In this document: in pieces, positions 1-5,700 of the stretch
Position numbering within the stretch: position 1 is the first letter of the stretch
Layout: each line of letters begins with the position of its first letter
Source of the DNA: Prevotella sp.
GTDB lineage: Bacteria; Bacteroidota; Bacteroidia; Bacteroidales; Bacteroidaceae
Assembly (NCBI GenBank): GCA_015060535.1
Contig: SUYH01000012.1
Span: 1 to 64,000, forward strand
Reading direction: 5' to 3'
DNA: 64,000 bases
Program-made: the position numbers and the translations under genes
Notes under the pieces: model-generated
Database searches by the model: none
Seen by the model: only the letters and a program-made list of their open reading frames with translations
What the model was told of the DNA's origin: nothing

Positions 1-270
1 CCTGAGGTTCTCCAATCGGTTGTCCGTCTTGATGCCATTCAGATGGTCTATCTGCTTGGGAAAGCGTCCGTAGACCAGCGCCCAGACCAATCGATGTAGA
101 TATACGTCTTTTCGCTGACGATCTAAATACAAACTTACATACAAATAACCTTTTTTACTATTGGTCGCACCTTTCACCACCTGCCCCTTACGGTTACGAA
201 TCTCGCCCGTAGCGGCATCATACGTGTAACGTTTTTTGATATGTTCTATCACTTCTTTTTCGTTCTTCAT
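1..270 (-). CDS. HNH endonuclease, 3' end cut by the window edge
   Basis: Ninety codons are open from an ATG at 270 to the left edge, so the C-terminus is outside the window. The translation begins MKNEKEVIEHIKKRYTYDAA and reaches an HNH_3-like core near residues 66-88 with the motif IDHLNGIKTDNRLENLR, in which D-H and the downstream asparagine are the usual metal and catalytic positions of phage and homing-type HNH nucleases. It lies 7 bp after the stop of the gene at 278-601 and probably shares its transcript. Genes like this are typical of prophages and small mobile elements, so it marks an accessory patch. Not visible: the final histidine of the fold and the DNA-binding tail. Confidence 0.75.
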   Translation of the reverse strand, partial: MKNEKEVIEHIKKRYTYDAATGEIRNRKGQVVKGATNSKKGYLYVSLYLDRQRKDVYLHRLVWALVYGRFPKQIDHLNGIKTDNRLENLR

Positions 271-277
271 AATTCTT

Positions 278-601
278 TTATTCTACTGTTAATTCTAATT
301 GTTCCCAATCACTGCAGTCGTAGTGCAAATCAGCGATTCTGATACCCGCATAGATGCGCTTGCCGTCCTTCAAGAGTTGCGCACATAGTTTCTCACAACA
401 CTCGATGATTTTCAGTGCCGACCGCTGCTGCTGCTCGAACACATCCTTCAGGTCGCCATCCGGTTCCACCGTCGAGGAATATTCATAGCGCCCAGTCGCA
501 GCATCGTAGTCGCGATCCACGCAGGTATGCACATTACTGGTAAACACGCTCGTCGTCTTGATGAGCTTTTCGGTGACCAATACTTCAAACTCTTCTTCCA
601 T
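278..601 (-). CDS. Unknown 107-residue protein of a phage-like cluster
   Basis: A small acidic protein starting MEEEFEVLVTEKL. I do not recognise the family. It has no signal peptide or membrane segment. A central helical stretch (about residues 52-78, with KDVFEQQQRSALKIIECCEKL) is followed by a short strand-rich end. It sits between the WYL_2-type gene (32 bp upstream) and the HNH gene (7 bp downstream) in the same direction, so it is most likely translated from one small phage-type operon. ATG at 601 is the only sensible start. Confidence 0.55.
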   Translation of the reverse strand: MEEEFEVLVTEKLIKTTSVFTSNVHTCVDRDYDAATGRYEYSSTVEPDGDLKDVFEQQQRSALKIIECCEKLCAQLLKDGKRIYAGIRIADLHYDCSDWEQLELTVE

Positions 602-633
602 CTCTTTAAAAATGTAATCATACCTCTCCGTTT

Positions 634-1029
634 TCAGTTCTCAGTTATCACCTCGACAAGCCTCCAGGCCGCAAACGACCGAAACGCCCTACGGTCCAGG
701 TCGAAATACACATACACCCCACGCTCGTCCGCACAGCTAAATGCATCCGAGTCGTCACGCTTGTATTCATAGTGGTCGAAGTCCTCCGACACGCCCGGAC
801 ACAAAGTCCCCCGCGCCTGCCTGATCTCGCCATTCTCCTTCCGATACTGAAACACGACCACGCCCTGTCCCAGCCCGTCCAGCAACCTGCGCACCAGGTG
901 CGCCTTCAGAAAAGCCTCCCTGCGCGTCATGTCCTTCTCACTCATCAGCCAGTTTGCCAGCTCCAGCGTCCAGCTGCTCATCATCCGACGGCTCTCGTCC
1001 GTCTGAATCGATATTGTTTTACTCATCAT
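634..1029 (-). CDS. WYL_2 / DUF2693-like SH3-fold small protein
   Basis: About 131 residues. The likely start is one of the two adjacent ATGs at 1029 and 1026 (MMSKTISIQTDESRRMM); reading upstream is possible but crosses the promoter, so I reject the longer form. The C-terminal half (FQYRKENGEIRQARGTL, then YVYFDLDRRAFRSF near the end) has the K-x-G-x-x-R-x-A-x-G-T-L and F-D-x-x-x-x-x-x-R-S-F pattern of the small SH3-like barrel family once called DUF2693, found in Bacteroidetes phages and mobile elements. The biochemical role is not known. It is the first gene of the little operon that runs leftward into the HNH nuclease. A TATCTTTG box lies at 1090-1097. Confidence 0.6.
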   Translation of the reverse strand: MMSKTISIQTDESRRMMSSWTLELANWLMSEKDMTRREAFLKAHLVRRLLDGLGQGVVVFQYRKENGEIRQARGTLCPGVSEDFDHYEYKRDDSDAFSCADERGVYVYFDLDRRAFRSFAAWRLVEVITEN

Positions 1030-1089
1030 AAATTTTACTGTTTTTGTTTTTTTTGAACTACATAAAGACCGGTCTGTCTTTCGACGCTG

Positions 1090-1097
1090 CAAAGATA
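1090..1097 (-). promoter_or_regulatory. Bacteroidetes -7 box for the phage-like trio
   Basis: On the minus strand the bases read TATCTTTG, a full match to the TAnnTTTG -7 element. No clear TTTG lies 19-21 bases upstream. The predicted leader is about 55 bases. Confidence 0.5.
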
Positions 1098-1154
1098 TTC
1101 GGTTACGTTGAGCCAATCAGCGATTTAACAACAAGAAATAGCAGTTAAAACTTC

Positions 1155-1475
1155 TTAAATAACATCCTCAATATGCTGATATACAGCACGTTGAATACTT
1201 TGTAAATTTGTGCCAAGATTCGAATGTCGAGGGTCAGAAAACCATCGGAACAAGTCGTTTTTGCAGAATCCCTTCTTCATCACACGAGGCCCCGAACGGA
1301 GCAGACGAGCCAGTTCAGCGTAGATAATGCCCTTGTCGCCACGCTGCAAATCAGGTCGAAAGTCCAGCCGTTCTATGAGCAGCGGGTTTTCTGTTTTGGT
1401 TAGTAACATTGGGCTGAGATGGCGAATCATCTCCCTGTACGCCCCGTAGTAGTCACAATCAAAAAAGTCCGCCAA
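1155..1475 (-). CDS. Unknown small protein, reading frame broken near its start
   Basis: The open frame from 1475 (106 residues, including FDCDYYGAYREMIRHLSPML and DLFRWFSDPRHSNLGTN) has no ATG at its head: position 1475 reads TTG. A good ATG at 1501 directly follows a promoter, but is in another frame. The two are joined if the A7 run at 1489-1495 (minus strand) had eight bases: the product would then start MTKKKNVCLLADFFDCDYYG. The gene is therefore either a one-base frameshift pseudogene, a slippage-switched gene, or a sequencing error in a homopolymer. I do not recognise the family. The charged helical C-terminus resembles parts of Bacteroidetes mobile-element regulators, but weakly. Confidence 0.5.
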   Translation of the reverse strand: MADFFDCDYYGAYREMIRHLSPMLLTKTENPLLIERLDFRPDLQRGDKGIIYAELARLLRSGPRVMKKGFCKNDLFRWFSDPRHSNLGTNLQSIQRAVYQHIEDVI

Positions 1476-1513
1476 CAGGCAGACGTTCTTTTTTTAGTCA
1501 TTGATGGTGTCTT

Positions 1514-1556
1514 AGATTTTTTGATATGCAAAGTTATCAAAAAATCTCAACATTCA
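1514..1556 (-). promoter_or_regulatory. Promoter overlapped by a 12-bp inverted repeat (operator-like)
   Basis: The minus strand has TAACTTTG at 1529-1536 with TTG about 18 bases upstream (1555-1557). The -7 box lies in the centre of a perfect palindrome, AGATTTTTTGAT (1514-1525) and ATCAAAAAATCT (1536-1547), 10 bases apart. This arrangement is what a repressor operator looks like. The palindrome could also be a hairpin in the 5' end of the transcript. Confidence 0.6.
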
Positions 1557-1599
1557 ATCAGTGTGCAATAAAAATCCTGCACCTTTTGCGATGCAGGAT
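1549..1599. repeat. Direct repeat copy A, includes a minus-strand terminator hairpin
   Basis: About 51 bases (AACATTCAATCAGTGTGCAA onward) are repeated at 2804-2854 with only two one-base length differences. Inside is the hairpin ATCCTGCA/TGCAGGAT (1574-1581 and 1592-1599), followed on the minus strand by TTTTTATT, which is terminator-like. The two copies bracket both antitoxin genes. Confidence 0.7.
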
Positions 1600-1655
1600 A
1601 GTTTTCATGTAGAATCAGCATGGTATGTCTTGAGTTTCTTCATTATCGTCGTTTT

Positions 1656-1707
1656 GTTTTTCTTTGTTTTATTTTGTAGTTTCAATAATTATTCCTATTT
1701 TTGCAGC
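1656..1707 (+). promoter_or_regulatory. Copied promoter, first copy
   Basis: A block of 52 bases identical to 2289-2340. It holds TTTG (1673-1676), a 19-base spacer and TATTTTTG (1696-1703), a textbook Bacteroidetes promoter. Transcription should start near 1710, about 20 bases ahead of the ATG at 1730. Confidence 0.75.
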
Positions 1708-1729
1708 GTGAAATATAAGGATAGATGTT

Positions 1730-2011
1730 ATGACAGCACTAGCAAGGAAAATATCAGAAACTCCAATGGCTCCGTATGTTGACCTACTCCGAAACATGAA
1801 GCCACAGGAAATGCGCATTGTAGTCACCTTTTTACAAGAGGCTATCAATGAGGCTGAAAGTGCAGAGTCTGAAGAGACTGCAGCGGAAAAGATTCGCAAG
1901 AAGTTTAAAGGCTTAGCTATTTCAAAAGAGACGAAGGAACTGGTGAGTGGTCTCTCGTTGTCGTCTGACGAGATGAATGACGAAAGAACCAAATACATAT
2001 TAGGGTACTGA
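1730..2011 (+). CDS. Antitoxin-like protein paired with a broken PIN toxin
   Basis: A 93-residue, highly charged protein (MTALARKISETPMAPYVDLL) with a mostly helical middle rich in Glu and Lys and a short C-terminal tail. The family is not one I can name. The antitoxin role is inferred from position: three bases after its stop a PIN-domain frame begins with MKKVFLDTNILMDF, the standard start of a VapC-like RNase toxin, and Bacteroidetes PIN toxins are usually preceded by a small charged antitoxin. The partner toxin is destroyed, so this is an orphan. Its promoter is intact and is copied ahead of the second module. Confidence 0.65.
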   Translation: MTALARKISETPMAPYVDLLRNMKPQEMRIVVTFLQEAINEAESAESEETAAEKIRKKFKGLAISKETKELVSGLSLSSDEMNDERTKYILGY

Positions 2012-2013
2012 AC

Positions 2014-2188
2014 ATGAAGAAGGTTTTCCTTGACACAAACATCTTGATGGACTTTGTTGAAAAAATACCAATGTGCACTGGCTGCTGGCTGCGATGTCAT
2101 TGTTACGAATAATAAGCGCGACTTCCAAGAGTTCTGTCAATTGCCGTTCCTTACATCTGAAGAATTCCTGTTGCAGGTAGAGTTTTAA
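2014..2188 (+). pseudogene. Remnant of a PIN-domain (VapC-like) toxin
   Basis: The ATG at 2014 opens MKKVFLDTNILMDFVEK, the first strand and first catalytic aspartate of a PIN RNase. The frame then goes out of register near 2060 and ends early. In the +1 frame the far end of the same domain is present up to the TAA at 2186-2188: ALAAGCDVIVTNNKRDFQEF, which is the VTNNxRDF motif with the last acidic residue. A whole PIN domain is about 130-140 residues; here the middle is gone and the halves are out of frame. It cannot make an active toxin. Confidence 0.75.
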
Positions 2189-2210
2189 AGACAACAAACG
2201 CCCCCTCTTC

Positions 2211-2242
2211 TGCATCCTGTTTCAAAGCAGGGTGCATTTTTT
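2211..2242 (+). terminator. Rho-independent terminator after the first TA remnant
   Basis: TGCATCCTG (2211-2219) pairs with CAGGGTGCA (2228-2236) apart from one mismatch, and is followed by TTTTTTG. Confidence 0.6.
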
Positions 2243-2288
2243 GTATGAGGCACATGTATGTTTATTTCTTCAACGTCGTTCTGTTTTC

Positions 2289-2340
2289 GTTTTTCTTTGT
2301 TTTATTTTGTAGTTTCAATAATTATTCCTATTTTTGCAGC
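2289..2340 (+). promoter_or_regulatory. Copied promoter, second copy
   Basis: Identical over 52 bases to 1656-1707, with TTTG at 2306-2309, 19 bases, then TATTTTTG at 2329-2336. It drives the second antitoxin-like gene at 2363. Confidence 0.75.
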
Positions 2341-2362
2341 ACATTAATTAATAATAAGTGTT

Positions 2363-2614
2363 ATGAATAACGTACAACCCACTGTTTTCAACCCGGCTCA
2401 ACTCTATCTGTTGGGGCTTTTTTCACGTATCAAGAGCGATGAGGAGTTGAACGACATCAAGAAACTCGTCAGCGACTATTATGCCAAGCGTCTTGACCAG
2501 ATGACCAAGAAAATGTGGGAGTCAGGCGAACTTGACCAGAAGCGGCTTGACGAAATCAACGAGATGGATCTTCATCAGTGGCTCAGAGAGCATAAGGCGA
2601 AAGAACAAGTATAA
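2363..2614 (+). CDS. Second antitoxin-like protein, toxin partner truncated
   Basis: 83 residues starting MNNVQPTVFNPAQLYLLGLF. The pattern VFNPAQLYLLGLFSRIK followed by a charged helix (LVSDYYAKRLDQMTKKMWE) and an acidic-basic tail is of a kind seen next to PIN toxins in Bacteroides and Prevotella; I cannot give a Pfam name with certainty. Directly after its stop, in the same frame, lies the C-terminal third of a PIN domain, so the toxin start and first two thirds have been lost. The protein differs in sequence from the antitoxin at 1730-2011, so the modules are not a simple tandem copy although the promoters are. Confidence 0.65.
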   Translation: MNNVQPTVFNPAQLYLLGLFSRIKSDEELNDIKKLVSDYYAKRLDQMTKKMWESGELDQKRLDEINEMDLHQWLREHKAKEQV

Positions 2615-2740
2615 AGCATTCAGGCCAATGCACGCTATATCGTGACAAATGACAAACATTACGACGTGCTTCGACAGATAGAATTCCCGAAAGTGGGTAT
2701 CATTAAGTTGATGGACTTCCTTCTGATGATTCACGGGTAA
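2615..2740 (+). pseudogene. C-terminal scrap of a second PIN-domain toxin
   Basis: Forty-one codons continue in frame after the antitoxin stop: ANARYIVTNDKHYDVLRQIE and onward to a TAA at 2738-2740. VTNDKHYDVL is the conserved VTND-x-H/D-F motif of the PIN C-terminus. No start codon or N-terminal DTN motif precedes it, so a deletion removed the front of the gene. Confidence 0.65.
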
Positions 2741-2803
2741 GCTTATTCAAACGTCAGTAGTTTTATTAAGTATTATTCATACTGCTTTTCATACACATAA
2801 AAA

Positions 2804-2854
2804 AACATTTCAATCAGTGTGCAATAAAAATCCTGCACCTTTGCGATGCAGGAT
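2804..2854. repeat. Direct repeat copy B with minus-strand terminator
   Basis: Second copy of the repeat at 1549-1599. The hairpin ATCCTGCA/TGCAGGAT (2830-2837, 2847-2854) followed by TTTTTATT on the minus strand is well placed to end transcription of the lipoprotein gene at 2908-3312. Confidence 0.7.
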
Positions 2855-2907
2855 TGACAGAGGTCTGTCACCGTGTGAGCCCACAGAAGAGGCTCCATGT
2901 GCACTTG

Positions 2908-3312
2908 TTATTTCCCATTCAGATAAACGATCAGCTGTTGCGGAGTACCGTTATATTTGGTGTAGTTCATAGTTTGGCCATTGGCAGATACTATCATCAT
3001 ATTACCATTTATGGAGATCGTAGCCTCCTGCCCGTCATCGCTTATCATTCGGTTACCATTGATGGTATAATTCCAGGTGTATGTATAGGAGTTCAGCGAA
3101 TATGTTCCTCCAGAAGACCAAATTTCATACTGGGTCACAGAACTGTTTCCGATGACAATAACCCAATCGTCCTCCAACGTGTACCAAGTTCCTATCAGAT
3201 CCGACTTGTTGATTGTCTTCACGTCATCACCATCATCACCACCACAAGCTACCATCATTGGCAGTGCCAATATCAAGAGCATCAGCATGCTCCAAATCCT
3301 TAATCTCTTCAT
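2908..3312 (-). CDS. Small surface lipoprotein, lipocalin-like fold possible
   Basis: 134 residues with a signal peptidase II signal: a basic start (MKRLRIWSM), a hydrophobic core and the lipobox MVAC at about residue 23. The lipid-bearing cysteine is followed by GGDDGDD, an acidic string like the surface-export signal of Bacteroidetes lipoproteins. The rest alternates short strands (LIGTWYTLEDDWVIVIG, EATISINGNMMIV), as in small lipocalin-like beta-barrel proteins common in Prevotella. The ligand is not known. It starts 10 bp after the T9SS-tail gene and shares that gene's first 36 bases almost exactly. Confidence 0.65.
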   Translation of the reverse strand: MKRLRIWSMLMLLILALPMMVACGGDDGDDVKTINKSDLIGTWYTLEDDWVIVIGNSSVTQYEIWSSGGTYSLNSYTYTWNYTINGNRMISDDGQEATISINGNMMIVSANGQTMNYTKYNGTPQQLIVYLNGK

Positions 3313-3322
3313 ATTCTGTTTG

Positions 3323-4615
3323 CTATTTAATAATAATTTTTGTCACATTATTCTTATCGCCAGAAGCGCGAACCATGTTTAAACCTCGTGTAATTCCCTG
3401 AGCACCGAAGGTTACGCTCTTTTGACCTTTAGCTATTGGAATACGTTTTACCAACTGTCCAGAAGCATTAATGATTTCAATCTCCTTGGCAGTATTGCTC
3501 TCGCCCAATTCTACGGTGATATTATCGGATTGCGAGGCCACCATCGGATTGACCTGCATGGGCATAATGGCCACTTTCTCTACTGATGAAGCTATCTTGT
3601 TGATTCGGTAATAAGCATAAAAACTCTTACCTGTGCTCTTTTCATTTTGGAAAAACACCATATAGTGCTGACCACCCATTCGGATGCAGTAAATAGTGCT
3701 AGAAGAGAATGTGTAGCCAGACTCTGCCTTGAATGTCAGAACAACATTGCCATTATCTGAAACGACATTGAAACCAGTAATAGTGCTGCCCTTATGCGTC
3801 TCTCTAACATCATCCAGACCCATGCCGTCACGATCGTACTCTAATACTTCTACAGCTGATTCATCGTAGACTGGTTCCAAATACTCGAAGTTGGCATCGT
3901 TGTTAAAAAGCGTTTGTGTCAGATAGAAGTCTTCATGACTGTATGCGTTGGCATCGTCATAATTCTTGTATCGCATATAACTAATGTCTCCTATAGTACT
4001 ATTGTTTTCTTCAACTACTTCCCAGTCGCCTGTGTACTGAATCGTGTACTCGGGATTGATAATCCATGCAGTTTTGTCATCGCGCCATTCATAATAGCCT
4101 CTGGGATATTGTGCCCCAAACTGTTCGTACTCCCAATAACTCCATGGATCATTGTCTGCAGGCCACAATTGGTTGTTGTTCTTAGTCACCAACTGGAACC
4201 CGGTGCCGTTGTAGTTGGTAACTGCTTCAACAAAAGCTTCCCATGTATCAAATTGTTGTCCATCGAACAATTGCCTCTCGTTTTTGCCCATTGTCATGAC
4301 TTGGGGCTTTCGCTCTTCACGTTTGTAAGCATATGCATATTTGGTTGGAGAGAGCGATAGGGTACGGAAATTATTCATACTGGTGTTGTAAAGAGCAAAC
4401 CGATAGTTCCCTCCATCTAACCACTCACGACTATAAAGAATAGCTGCACCGTCGGATGTCATAGAGCCAGGAATGTATTTCGGTGAACTTTCAGTCAGTG
4501 AACCGATATACTCCTGAGAATATGCATTCGTTGATACAAGAAAGAATAATACTTTCAAAAACAGCGTCTTTTGGGTTTTGAGCATCATGATGCTCCAAAT
4601 CTTTAATTTCTTCAT
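3323..4615 (-). CDS. Secreted protein with a type IX secretion C-terminal tail
   Basis: 430 residues from ATG 4615. The start MKKLKIWSIMML matches the start of the neighbouring lipoprotein, then a second signal-peptide-like core follows (KTLFLKVLFFLVSTNAYSQ), so the N-terminus looks like a fusion. The last 75 or so residues (ITVELGESNTAKEIEIINAS, GQLVKRIPI, TRGLNMVRASGDKN, ending IIIK) form a Por secretion/T9SS type A sorting domain, which directs export across the outer membrane. The middle (about 60-340) is rich in Trp, Tyr and Asn and I do not recognise it. A strong promoter at 4900-4931 implies a leader of about 280 bases. Confidence 0.7.
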   Translation of the reverse strand: MKKLKIWSIMMLKTQKTLFLKVLFFLVSTNAYSQEYIGSLTESSPKYIPGSMTSDGAAILYSREWLDGGNYRFALYNTSMNNFRTLSLSPTKYAYAYKREERKPQVMTMGKNERQLFDGQQFDTWEAFVEAVTNYNGTGFQLVTKNNNQLWPADNDPWSYWEYEQFGAQYPRGYYEWRDDKTAWIINPEYTIQYTGDWEVVEENNSTIGDISYMRYKNYDDANAYSHEDFYLTQTLFNNDANFEYLEPVYDESAVEVLEYDRDGMGLDDVRETHKGSTITGFNVVSDNGNVVLTFKAESGYTFSSSTIYCIRMGGQHYMVFFQNEKSTGKSFYAYYRINKIASSVEKVAIMPMQVNPMVASQSDNITVELGESNTAKEIEIINASGQLVKRIPIAKGQKSVTFGAQGITRGLNMVRASGDKNNVTKIIIK

Positions 4616-4655
4616 AATCATTGATAGTTTTAATATTGTTCTAGATTGAATTTGC

Positions 4656-4739
4656 AAAAAAAACGTGGACAATTTACTTCGTCTACGTTGTTCAGGTATC
4701 GGCAAACACCTAATGTACTTAAACTAGTAAAAGTCCACG
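4656..4739 (-). terminator. Attenuator-like terminator in the leader of the T9SS gene
   Basis: On the minus strand the arm CGTGGAC (4733-4739) pairs perfectly with GTCCACG (4664-4670), which is followed at once by eight Ts. A second, imperfect arm CGTAGAC (4681-4687) lies closer to the same GTCCACG. The hairpin ends 41 bases ahead of the start codon, so it sits between the promoter and its gene. Confidence 0.5.
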
Positions 4740-4899
4740 CCATCAGGCGCGAACTCCAACTTCAGTTCTTGTACATTGTTTATGAAATTTTGCCGATTTC
4801 GAACAACAAGAATCAAAAAGCGGATGTTCTTTATCCTAATATGTCCTTTTCAATTTATTTCTTTCAGTCCATGGGCCCTTGTTATTAATGTTTTCACGG

Positions 4900-4931
4900 C
4901 AAAGATAAGAATTATTCTTTTAATATCCAAA
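4900..4931 (-). promoter_or_regulatory. Promoter of the T9SS-tail gene
   Basis: Minus strand: TTTG (4928-4931), 20 bases, TATCTTTG (4900-4907). A consensus match. The stretch 4616-4893 downstream of it carries no gene that I can support, only the leader and the terminator-like hairpin. Confidence 0.75.
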
Positions 4932-5021
4932 AGATTGCAAGAAAATCTTTGCCCGATAATCATAGGGGCAACCCCTGTACATGAAAATTCACAGCATTAT
5001 GAGCAAATAATTTCTCAAATA

Positions 5022-5053
5022 CTTGTGAAGAACAAAGATTATGACTATTTTTG
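5022..5053 (+). promoter_or_regulatory. Promoter of the DUF4251 lipoprotein
   Basis: cTTG at 5022-5025, 20 bases, TATTTTTG at 5046-5053. The start site should fall near 5060, leaving a leader of only a few bases before the run of four ATGs at 5064-5075. Confidence 0.65.
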
Positions 5054-5063
5054 CAAGACAATA

Positions 5064-5576
5064 ATGATGATGATGAAGAAATACGTAGTGAAGATAGTAG
5101 TGCTTGTGGCTGTGATAGTTTTTGCAGCATGCAGCACGCTGACGCCGGCACAGAAGGCGGAGCGGAGAGCGAAAGTGGAACAGGCTGTGAACCAGGCGTT
5201 GGAGGAACGCGAGTATAAAATAGACATCGACATGATGTATCCCAGAAGTGGACAGGCGAGGAATGTCACGTCGGACTACTCGTTGCAGGTCAAGGGCGAT
5301 AGCGTGTATTCGTACCTACCCTATTTCGGCAGGGCCTACAATATACCCTATGGTGGCGGAAAAGGCCTGAACTTCAAGTCGCCCATCACAAATTACAAGT
5401 CGGAGAAGGACCAGAAAGGGACGACGTTCATCTACTTCAACGTGAACAACGAGGAGGATTACATGGAGTTTAAGCTCGAAGTGTTTGACAATGGCAACGC
5501 TTCCATCGACCTGACGCCCCGCGAACGTGAACCTATCAGCTTCAGCGGTAAACTGGATTTAGTACACACTCAGTAA
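5064..5576 (+). CDS. DUF4251 family lipoprotein
   Basis: About 170 residues. The signal MMMMKKYVVKIVVLVAVIV ends in the lipobox FAAC, so it is a lipoprotein of the cell envelope. A short helical linker (TPAQKAERRAKVEQAVNQAL) leads to a beta-rich domain with the features of DUF4251: DMMYPRSGQARNVTSDYSLQ, YLPYFGRAYNIPYGGGKGLN and a closing strand FSGKLDLVH. The function of this Bacteroidetes-specific family is not known. Longer frames reach back to 4776, but they would run through the promoter, so I place the start in the ATG cluster; 5064 and 5073 are equally possible. It is a single gene. Confidence 0.8.
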   Translation: MMMMKKYVVKIVVLVAVIVFAACSTLTPAQKAERRAKVEQAVNQALEEREYKIDIDMMYPRSGQARNVTSDYSLQVKGDSVYSYLPYFGRAYNIPYGGGKGLNFKSPITNYKSEKDQKGTTFIYFNVNNEEDYMEFKLEVFDNGNASIDLTPREREPISFSGKLDLVHTQ

Positions 5577-5642
5577 CAGTGTGCCTTTCAGCATGTGACA
5601 CTCAATAATAGTTATTTGAACACATAAAAATAAGAAAGACCA

Positions 5643-5674
5643 TTTGGTTGGTCCGATTTTTTTTTGTACCTTTG
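5643..5674 (+). promoter_or_regulatory. prfA-pyrF promoter
   Basis: TTTG (5643-5646), 20 bases, TACCTTTG (5667-5674): a consensus Bacteroidetes promoter about 20 bases ahead of the expected leader of prfA. Confidence 0.75.
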
Positions 5675-5700
5675 TCGCCTAAAAATAAGGTATAAAGAAA

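Noticed and set aside
278..601. Homology between the 107-residue protein and the HNH protein through a shared YDAATG segment
   Set aside because: The match is six residues long and the flanking residues do not align, so it is probably chance.
1669..2215. Minus-strand frames across the toxin-antitoxin region
   Set aside because: They are open only because they lie opposite real genes and remnants; they lack promoters and known motifs.
4776..5063. N-terminal extension of the DUF4251 lipoprotein
   Set aside because: It would cross a consensus promoter and hide the lipoprotein signal that begins at 5064.
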